Shown here: positions 58,672 through 64,000 of the stretch, one piece after another
How the letters are laid out: each line of letters begins with the position of its first letter
How positions within the stretch are numbered: position 1 is the stretch's first letter
NCBI GenBank assembly: GCA_021732665.1
Contig: JAKFUL010000021.1
Span: 1-64,000 of the forward strand
Length of the DNA stretch: 64,000 bases
Reading direction: 5' to 3'
Source: Acetobacteraceae bacterium
GTDB taxonomy: Bacteria; Pseudomonadota; Alphaproteobacteria; Acetobacterales; Acetobacteraceae
Program-made: the position numbers and the translations under genes
Notes under the pieces: model-generated
Databases searched by the model: none
Told to the model about the DNA's origin: nothing
Seen by the model: only the letters and a program-made list of their open reading frames with translations

Positions 58672-59049
58672 TCAGCGCCGCCGGGGCGGCGGCGCCTGGC
58701 GCTGCAGCTCGTAGATCATGGAGCAATTGCCGGTGCGGTTGGGCTGCTGGCCATTGAAGGCGTCGCCGGTGATCTGGCCGCTGCCCTCGCCGAAGGTGTT
58801 GAAGCGGGGCAACTGCACCACCCCTTCGGCATTGACCGTGCCGGTCATCTCCGGGTCGCCCAGCATGGCGGGGATGGTGACCACGCCGCCCGAGATGTGC
58901 AGCGTCACCCGCTCACGCGAGATCCGGCCGCCGCTGCGGCAGGAGAGGTAGCGCGTGCCCTCCCAGGCGCCGTCGAAGGCTTGCAGGCGGGGTTGGGCGA
59001 AGACCGGTGTGGCGGCCAGCAGCAGGGCCGCGAGAAGCAGATGCCTCAT
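58672..59049 (-). CDS. Secreted hypothetical protein
   Basis: A 125-aa protein with signal peptide [19 protein letters not shown]. The mature part begins FDGAWEGTRYLSCRSGG and includes TGTVNAEGVVQLPRFNTFGE and a second cysteine in GNCSMIYEL; a disulfide is likely. No family recognised. It overlaps the stop of parC by four bases (ATGA), so it is co-translated with parC. Confidence 0.65.
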   Translation of the reverse strand: MRHLLLAALLLAATPVFAQPRLQAFDGAWEGTRYLSCRSGGRISRERVTLHISGGVVTIPAMLGDPEMTGTVNAEGVVQLPRFNTFGEGSGQITGDAFNGQQPNRTGNCSMIYELQRQAPPPRRR

Positions 59050-61286
59050 GCCGGTTTTCCTTCGAATTTGCCGTCGCGCGGGAAGCCGTGCGGTGGGGTT
59101 TTTCCGGCGCCGGCGCGGTTGCCGCGCCAGGGGGTGATGTCGGGCTCGGTGCGGGTGCGGCCGCCCGCCTGTGGCCAGGACAGGCCCTGCGCTGCGGTGA
59201 AGACCCGGGCATCGGACAGCCCGCCATCCTTGTAGGATTGCAACTGCACGCCGCGTCCCCGCGCCATGACCGGAAGCTGCTCGATGGGGAAGACCAGCAG
59301 CTTGCGGTTGTCGCCGATCACCGCCACGTGGTCGCCCTCGGCCGGGCGGCAGAGTGCCGCGCGGGTTTTTCCTTCCAGCGTCAGAACCTGCTTGCCGGTG
59401 CGCTTTTCGGCCAGCAGCTCCTCGGCCTCGACGAGGAAACCCTTGCCATCGGTCGCCGCCAGCAAATAGCGGCCGGCCGGCTTGAACAGCGCGATGGGGG
59501 CGTCGTCATTGCCCATTTCCACCATCAGCCGCAGCGGCTGGCCATCGCCCCGGCCGCGCGGGATCGTGTCGGCCTTCAGCGTGAAGGCGCGGCCCAGCGC
59601 GGTGAAGACCACGACGCGGTCGGTCGTCTCGGCATGCAGTCGGAACAGCAGGGCATCGCCTTCCTTGAAGCGCAGCTCGGCATCCTCGGGCAGATGGCCT
59701 TTCTGGGCGCGGATCCAGCCTTTTTCCGAGAGGATGATGGTGATGGGTTCGCGCTCGACGAAGGCCGCCTCGTCCACGGTGATGGTGGGGGCGGCGCCGT
59801 CGACCAGGGTGCGCCGCGCGCCGAGCGGGCCGTCGCCGAAGGCTTTTCGGGTGTCCTCGATTTCCCTCGCGATGGCGCTCCAGCGTTTGGCCTCGCTGCC
59901 CATGAGTGCGTCCAGGCCACGCTTCTCCTTGGAAAGCTTGTCGTGTTCGCGGCGGATTTCCATCTCCTCCAGCCGCCGCAGGCTGCGCAGGCGCATGTTC
60001 AGCACCGCCTCGGCCTGGATTTCCGTGAGGCCGAAGGTGGCCATCAGCGCCGCGCGCGGCTCATCCTCCTCGCGCACGATGCGGATCACCTCGTCGAGGT
60101 TGAGATAGACGATGAGGTAGCCGTCGAGGATTTCGAGGCGTTTGGCGATGGCGGCCAGGCGATGGGTGGCGCGCCGTTGCAGCACGACATGGCGGTGGTC
60201 GAGCCATTCCCGCAGCACGGTGCGCAGCCCCATCACGCGGGGCGTGCGGCTGGCGTCGAGCACGTTCATGTTGAGCGAGAAGCGGGATTCGAGCTGCGTC
60301 GCGCGGAACAGGGTTTCCATCAGCATGGCCGGCTCCACCGCGCGCGTGCGCGGCTCCAGCACCAGGCGCACCACGTCGGAGGATTCGTCGCGCACATCGG
60401 CGAGCAGGGGGAGTTTTTTCTCCTCCAGCAGCAGGGCGAGTTGTTCGACCAGCTTGGCCTTTTGCACCTGGTAGGGGATTTCGGTGACGACGATGTACCA
60501 CAGCCCGTTCCTGGCCTTTTCCACCTCCCATTTCGCGCGGACGCGAAAGCCGCCGCGTCCCGTGGCATAGGCCTCGCGGATGCTCTCGGGCGATTCGACG
60601 AGGGTGCCGCCGGTGGGGAAGTCGGGGCCTTTCACATGCGCCAGGAGTTCGTCGATCTCGGCGCGGGGGTTGGCGATGAGCGCGAGTGCCGCGCCACACA
60701 ACTCGCCCGCATTGTGCGGCGGGATGGAGGTGGCCATGCCGACCGCGATGCCCGTGGCGCCGTTCGCCAGCAGGTTCGGGAAGGCGGCGGGCAGGACGAT
60801 CGGCTCGCGCTCCTCGCCATCATAGGTGGCGCGGAAATCGACGGTGTCATTGTCGATATCGGCCAGCATGGCCTCGGCGACTTCGGTCAGCCGGGCCTCG
60901 GTGTAGCGCATGGCGGCGGCGTTATCGCCGTCGATATTGCCGAAATTGCCCTGACCCTCGACGAGGGGGTAGCGGGCGGCGAATTCCTGCGCGAGGCGGA
61001 CCATGGCGTCGTAGATCGCGGCATCGCCATGCGGGTGATACTTGCCCATCACGTCGCCCACGATGCGGGCGCATTTCTTGAAGCCGCTGGCCGGGTCCAG
61101 CTTCAGCTGGTGCATGGCCCATAACACGCGGCGATGGACGGGTTTCAGGCCGTCGCGCACATCGGGCAGGCTGCGCGCGGTGATGGTGGACATGGCGTAG
61201 GCGAGGTAGCGCTCGGAGAGGGCATCGGCGAGCGAGGTGTCGCGCATGTTGCCGCCATTGGGGTCAGGTTTCAGGTCGTCGGGCAT
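59046..61286 (-). CDS. parC: DNA topoisomerase IV subunit A
   Basis: ATP-dependent chromosome decatenase subunit, 746 aa, normal length. The catalytic tyrosine is Y128 in [28 protein letters not shown] and the KYHPHGD block identify the breakage-reunion domain. At the quinolone-pocket position equivalent to E. coli S80 it has alanine (A89 in HGDAAIYD), with aspartate at the E84 position. ParC rather than GyrA is favoured by the short C-terminal domain and the DSL-type N-terminus. The first 117 codons and about 27 upstream bases are repeated at 62724-63101. Confidence 0.94.
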   Translation of the reverse strand: MPDDLKPDPNGGNMRDTSLADALSERYLAYAMSTITARSLPDVRDGLKPVHRRVLWAMHQLKLDPASGFKKCARIVGDVMGKYHPHGDAAIYDAMVRLAQEFAARYPLVEGQGNFGNIDGDNAAAMRYTEARLTEVAEAMLADIDNDTVDFRATYDGEEREPIVLPAAFPNLLANGATGIAVGMATSIPPHNAGELCGAALALIANPRAEIDELLAHVKGPDFPTGGTLVESPESIREAYATGRGGFRVRAKWEVEKARNGLWYIVVTEIPYQVQKAKLVEQLALLLEEKKLPLLADVRDESSDVVRLVLEPRTRAVEPAMLMETLFRATQLESRFSLNMNVLDASRTPRVMGLRTVLREWLDHRHVVLQRRATHRLAAIAKRLEILDGYLIVYLNLDEVIRIVREEDEPRAALMATFGLTEIQAEAVLNMRLRSLRRLEEMEIRREHDKLSKEKRGLDALMGSEAKRWSAIAREIEDTRKAFGDGPLGARRTLVDGAAPTITVDEAAFVEREPITIILSEKGWIRAQKGHLPEDAELRFKEGDALLFRLHAETTDRVVVFTALGRAFTLKADTIPRGRGDGQPLRLMVEMGNDDAPIALFKPAGRYLLAATDGKGFLVEAEELLAEKRTGKQVLTLEGKTRAALCRPAEGDHVAVIGDNRKLLVFPIEQLPVMARGRGVQLQSYKDGGLSDARVFTAAQGLSWPQAGGRTRTEPDITPWRGNRAGAGKTPPHGFPRDGKFEGKPA

Positions 61287-61313
61287 GGGGGGTTTATAGC
61301 GGAGTGGAGGCGG
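60936..61313 (-). repeat. parC 5' repeat, copy 1 (part of intact gene)
   Basis: These 378 bp match 62724-63101 at a constant offset of 1788 bp with no gap. By eye the coding part differs at about 18 of 351 positions (about 95% identity), mostly silent. Both copies point the same way, so they are direct repeats flanking the first toxin/immunity pair. Homology starts at ATTGCCGAAATTGCC and ends at GGAGTGG(A/G)GGCGG. Confidence 0.92.
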
Positions 61314-61354
61314 GGGGGTAGGCGGTGTTGTGATGGCGCCGCGTGGATTATTGT

Positions 61355-61398
61355 CCTTGATAATGTCCGACCTTTGTGGTCTTTTAGTCCTATCAAGG
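61355..61398. promoter_or_regulatory. Inverted repeat upstream of the first toxin gene
   Basis: CCTTGATA (61355-61362) and TATCAAGG (61391-61398) form a perfect 8-bp inverted pair separated by 28 bp, ending 38 bp before the start codon. A TTGATA within the left arm could double as a -35 element with CTTTTA 18 bp downstream. It may be an operator for auto- or immunity-linked regulation. Confidence 0.4.
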
Positions 61399-61436
61399 GT
61401 GCTTTGCGCCTATCCCCAACATTCAGGACATCTGCC

Positions 61437-62303
61437 ATGGCTGGAACAGTGCCGATGGACGCGGCTGGGTTGCGCGCGGCTGTTGCTGATGAGCGGTACT
61501 GGCAGGCTGGCCATCCCGAGCATGCGGCATGGCGGGCATGGGTGAATGATGGGTTTCAGGCCGTGCATAGCGGCGACGGGCAGGCGTCGGGCGGTGTCGT
61601 GCATGTCCGCGCCTATATGCGGGAAGGGCATATGGTTTCGGCCTATACGCGGTCGGCCCCGCCGCGACGGGACGTGAACAGTCCCATTGCCCACGCTGGT
61701 GACGGCGTATCAAAGCCGGTCCCTGAAATCTCCGGGTCCGGGCCTAAGCTTCAACATGCGTTCGGAATGCGCCGGAGCCTTCTGGAGAGCCACGGCATCA
61801 CCACGGTTGCCGCGCGCCGTCCTGATGCGGGGGGCCGCGGTGTGCAAGGTGAAGTGCCGACCAACGCGGGCAATGGATTGATTGGTGGCCCTGGCGGCGG
61901 CGGTGGCGGGAGAGGCGTGGGCGGTGGAAATTCGAATACTCCTCCTACAGGCTCCAGGCCAGCCGCAGGCCAACCGACTGCCACGCGAACGCCTGCGGAG
62001 GCCAGGCGAGAACTCGGCGAAATCCTCGCGCCTGGCGGTGCGCCCATTGGTTCCGTCCAAGACGGAGCGCGAGCCACAATCAGAACCCTTCCGGGAGGCG
62101 AACGCGCGGCGCAGACAATGTTCCAGCGATTGGTGGAGGGACGGCAACCGACACTGGTTGATATGCCGAATTACCCCGGACAGATGTATCGGCTCAATGA
62201 TGGAAGCATGATCGGCTACCGGGCAATCTCAAAATCAAACGGAGGACCGGCGGTGGACGTGAATATACCAGGATTTCCAATGATAACCCGCTTACATTAT
62301 TAA
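61437..62303 (+). CDS. Polymorphic-toxin-like protein 1
   Basis: A 288-aa modular protein. Residues 54-76 hold a motif VHVRAYMREGHMVSAYTRSA that is shared with the next toxin-like gene. A Gly-rich linker follows (about 144-166), then a C-terminal module (about 190-288) with YPGQMYRLNDGSMIGYRAIS, GPAVDVNIPGFP and the closing RLHY. Closing segments of this type occur in C-terminal toxin domains of contact-dependent and Rhs-like systems, but I cannot name the family. There is no signal peptide. The ATG at 61437 has AGGA eight bases upstream. GC drops toward the 3' end, a sign of transfer. A small gene follows nine bases later. Confidence 0.7.
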   Translation: MAGTVPMDAAGLRAAVADERYWQAGHPEHAAWRAWVNDGFQAVHSGDGQASGGVVHVRAYMREGHMVSAYTRSAPPRRDVNSPIAHAGDGVSKPVPEISGSGPKLQHAFGMRRSLLESHGITTVAARRPDAGGRGVQGEVPTNAGNGLIGGPGGGGGGRGVGGGNSNTPPTGSRPAAGQPTATRTPAEARRELGEILAPGGAPIGSVQDGARATIRTLPGGERAAQTMFQRLVEGRQPTLVDMPNYPGQMYRLNDGSMIGYRAISKSNGGPAVDVNIPGFPMITRLHY

Positions 62304-62312
62304 GGAGATAGC

Positions 62313-62636
62313 ATGAAAATCGAACAAATGCTCACTGAACTAGTCGGAAGCGCAGCAAATGACGATCTCAGTTTCGTGGATATCGTGAATGCAGCGCTGG
62401 AACTTGAATCCGTTACCCCTGGCGAGACAAATGCTGAAAAACTCATCCGCCTCGTCACTAGAATGCTCGATCAGGGATTTATTCCAGTCGATGGGCCGAC
62501 TTCAAATCTTCCCCCGGTTCCGTGGCCCGAGGTTGATCGTATATCGATCCTGAAGCGCATGAGGCGAGAATACAGCGCCGTCCACGGTGAGGTTGATCTC
62601 ACCCATGGTTGCTGGTTTCACCGGCCGCAAAAATGA
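62313..62636 (+). CDS. Probable immunity protein for toxin 1
   Basis: A 107-aa, mainly acidic and hydrophilic, leucine-rich small protein (MKIEQMLTELVGSAANDDLS) with GC content far below its neighbours. It begins nine bases after the toxin stop, with AAGGAGA overlapping that stop. Position, size and composition fit a cognate immunity protein, but no immunity family was recognised. It is encoded on the toxin strand, opposite to both parC copies. Confidence 0.55.
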   Translation: MKIEQMLTELVGSAANDDLSFVDIVNAALELESVTPGETNAEKLIRLVTRMLDQGFIPVDGPTSNLPPVPWPEVDRISILKRMRREYSAVHGEVDLTHGCWFHRPQK

Positions 62637-62711
62637 TCGCGCCAAATCCTGCCCGCACACTCCGTATTTTGGATCAGCATCCTCGGCTGGGTGGCGCTTG
62701 ACCCAGGCGGC

Positions 62712-63074
62712 CTAAGCCGCCGCATTGCCGAAATTGCCCTGGCCCTCGACGAGGGGGTAGCGGGCGGCGAAATCCTGGGCGAGGCGGACCATGGCGTCAT
62801 AGATGGCGGCGTCGCCATGCGGGTGATACTTGCCCATCACGTCGCTCACGATGCGGGCGCATTTCTTGAAGCCGCTGGCAGGGTCCAGCTTGAGCTGGTG
62901 CATGGCCCAGCGCACGCGGCGATGGACCGGCTTCAGGCCGTCGCGCACATCGGGCAGGCTGCGCGCGGTGATGGTGGACATGGCATAGGCGAGGTAGCGC
63001 TCGGAGAGGGCATCGGCGAGCGAGGTGTCGCGCATGTTGCCGCCGGTGGGGTCGGGTTTCAGGTCGTCGGGCAT
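62712..63074 (-). pseudogene. parC': Truncated duplicate of parC (codons 1-117)
   Basis: An open frame of 120 codons, identical to ParC at all but four of its first 117 residues (N10T, L55R, G77S, E101D), then three unrelated residues and TAG. It stops before the catalytic tyrosine (Y128), so it cannot act as a topoisomerase. It has the ATG and upstream bases of the intact gene and might still be transcribed. The many silent differences from the intact copy imply that the two evolved separately in functional genes before being brought together. Confidence 0.92.
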
Positions 63075-63101
63075 GGGGGGGTTATAGCGGAGTGGGGGCG
63101 G
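62724..63101 (-). repeat. parC 5' repeat, copy 2
   Basis: Partner of 60936-61313 in direct orientation. A GGCGGC-CTAA-GCCGCC palindrome (62706-62721) lies right at the broken end, next to the point where homology begins. Recombination between the copies would delete exactly 1788 bp containing toxin 1 and its immunity gene. Confidence 0.9.
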
Positions 63102-63149
63102 CAGGGGCCAGCGGTGGACTTTTGGTGTGGCGCGATGGAGCGGAATTTA

Positions 63150-63179
63150 TTGACAAACCGACCGCAATAGGAATATAAA
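63150..63179 (+). promoter_or_regulatory. Sigma70-type promoter for the second toxin gene
   Basis: A perfect TTGACA at 63150-63155 and TATAAA at 63174-63179 are separated by 18 bp. AAGGAG follows at 63187-63192 and the start codon at 63200. Near-consensus promoters are rare in this 70% GC context, so the gene appears to carry its own imported promoter. Confidence 0.75.
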
Positions 63180-63199
63180 GTGAATAAAGGAGCCCGCCA

Positions 63200-64000
63200 A
63201 TGACGCAGCCGACCAGTTCATCAGGCCAAACCGTCAGCGCCCTTGGGGAGGATGTCGGCGCTCGCGCGTGGATCGTGGAAGGCGGCATGGCGCGGCTGCA
63301 TGAGAGTGGTGGCAGCGTCCATGTCCGCGCGTACAGCCGAACCCGCGACGGGCGAACGGAGCAGGTTCGTGCGCATGTGCGATCAGATCCGCCGGGAGGT
63401 GAGGGTGGTGAGCCCATCGCGGGCGGCCAAGGCGGGTTGGCTGATCGGGTGCAGCTTGCAGGGCCGCTTGTGGCGGCGGCGCCGTACATTGTAGGCGCGG
63501 CTGGCCGTGCCGCCGGCCCGGTGATCCGTCAGTTGCCGAGCCTCGGCCGGCGCAGTGTGCTCGACTGGATTTTTGGCAGGGAACGATCGTCGGGGAGCGA
63601 TATCCTCCGTAGCGAGGGTGATGCTTCCGGCGAAGCCGACGATGAATCGGGCAACGCCGGTGATGAGCAGAGCGCTGATCATGTTGAGGAACGACCCGGC
63701 AGTCCTCGATATACCATTCATGAGGGCCAACAGGGCAAGCACCGACGGGGGCATAACAATCACGATCCGAACCGAAGTGAAATTGGCGAAGGGATCGATA
63801 CGCAGGCGCTGGCAGACGAGTTCGCAGGAAGAGGAGAACCTGTCGCTGGCGAACTTGGGCAGCCAGGCTTCAAAGAGCGTTTTGATGCCGGCGATAGGGC
63901 CATCGGCATATACCGTAACCGAACGACGGGAGAGGTATTGCCGACGACCCGCGGCATTATTCACCACGCAGCGGGTGGTCGCGTCCATATCGTCCCGTCT
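63200..64000 (+). CDS. Polymorphic-toxin-like protein 2 with Ntox50-like domain, runs off the edge
   Basis: At least 267 codons, open to the window end with no stop. Residues 40-65 share the motif of toxin 1 (VHVRAYSR..., then VRAHVRSDPP). A hydrophobic, Ala/Gly-rich stretch lies around 88-112 and an acidic linker around 136-165. The C-terminal part (168-267) contains YTIHEGQQGKHRRGHNNHDP, with the K-H pair at 180-181, then RSEI, FDAGDRAIGIYRN, GIIHHAAGGRVHIVP. The sequence pattern QxKHxxGxxxx..xRS ... G..iG.y ... IHhs..G.HIVP is that of the polymorphic toxin type 50 (Ntox50) domain, a predicted RNase. Its immunity gene should lie just outside the window. Confidence 0.75.
   Translation, partial: MTQPTSSSGQTVSALGEDVGARAWIVEGGMARLHESGGSVHVRAYSRTRDGRTEQVRAHVRSDPPGGEGGEPIAGGQGGLADRVQLAGPLVAAAPYIVGAAGRAAGPVIRQLPSLGRRSVLDWIFGRERSSGSDILRSEGDASGEADDESGNAGDEQSADHVEERPGSPRYTIHEGQQGKHRRGHNNHDPNRSEIGEGIDTQALADEFAGRGEPVAGELGQPGFKERFDAGDRAIGIYRNRTTGEVLPTTRGIIHHAAGGRVHIVPS

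Noticed and set aside
62712..63074. Independent small gene related to ParC
   Set aside because: It is a near-identical 5' fragment that ends before the catalytic tyrosine, with three unrelated terminal residues. A duplicated fragment is the simpler reading.

Overview
The window is about 70% GC with dense, mostly short-spaced genes. It contains parC, uvrA, ssb, class A pyrophosphatase, a ligase/exonuclease/helicase repair set, a direct-repeat (GAAC-N7-GAAC) LexA box of alphaproteobacterial type, and at least four Bug/TctC-type periplasmic solute receptors. This points to an alphaproteobacterial chromosome, most likely Acetobacteraceae (Roseomonas-like). That placement is inferred from gene content, not from a marker search.

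Layout. 153-9048: a dipeptide/nickel-type ABC importer with three tandem paralogous binding proteins, two permeases and two ATPases. 9008-9617: two paralogous small membrane proteins, the second broken by an in-frame stop. 9678-15858: a molybdenum hydroxylase (small, large and medium subunits), then a LysE exporter, an HpxZ/AtzH-like protein and a DadA-like oxidase. 15952-17164: a double cold-shock-domain protein with a glycine/arginine-rich linker and a strong terminator, then a small secreted protein. 17189-25297: a catabolic region with Bug receptors, an enolase-superfamily enzyme, an Asp/Glu-racemase-family enzyme, an amidohydrolase, an EamA transporter, an M29/NicX-like enzyme and an alpha/beta hydrolase. 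25687-30166: regulators, redox and small-molecule enzymes, including an esterase-fold protein whose nucleophile serine is replaced by alanine. 30198-34161: ssb and uvrA diverge from a LexA operator. 34245-37833: an extradiol dioxygenase, a flavin hydroxylase and a Bug receptor. 37920-41951: ppa, a LuxR-type regulator, an iron-binding receptor behind two Fur-like palindromes, a Bug remnant and an HpcH/HpaI aldolase.

41978-47118 holds the ligase-associated repair module (ATP-dependent ligase, metallo-beta-lactamase exonuclease, DEXH helicase). The usual partner phosphoesterase pdeM is not seen. In its place, between the helicase stop and a tRNA-Pro(GGG) gene, lies a decayed mobile patch: an IS3-type transposase fused to a DUF927-type fragment, plus short GATAGTCCGC repeats. 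48280-58653 holds an amidase, DoxX/LysR, a cyclopropane fatty acid synthase, a GMC oxidoreductase, a DUF29 protein, another Bug receptor, a class A penicillin-binding protein and a possible histidine-phosphotransfer-like protein.

The most unusual part is the right end. Full-length parC (59046-61286) is followed by a lower-GC toxin-like gene and a probable immunity gene, then a second, truncated copy of the first 117 codons of parC plus its upstream bases, displaced by exactly 1788 bp and about 95% identical by eye. A second toxin-like gene follows, with the same N-terminal motif but a different, Ntox50-like C-terminal domain, and runs off the edge. This reads as a toxin/immunity cassette array that uses the 5' end of parC as its homologous anchor.
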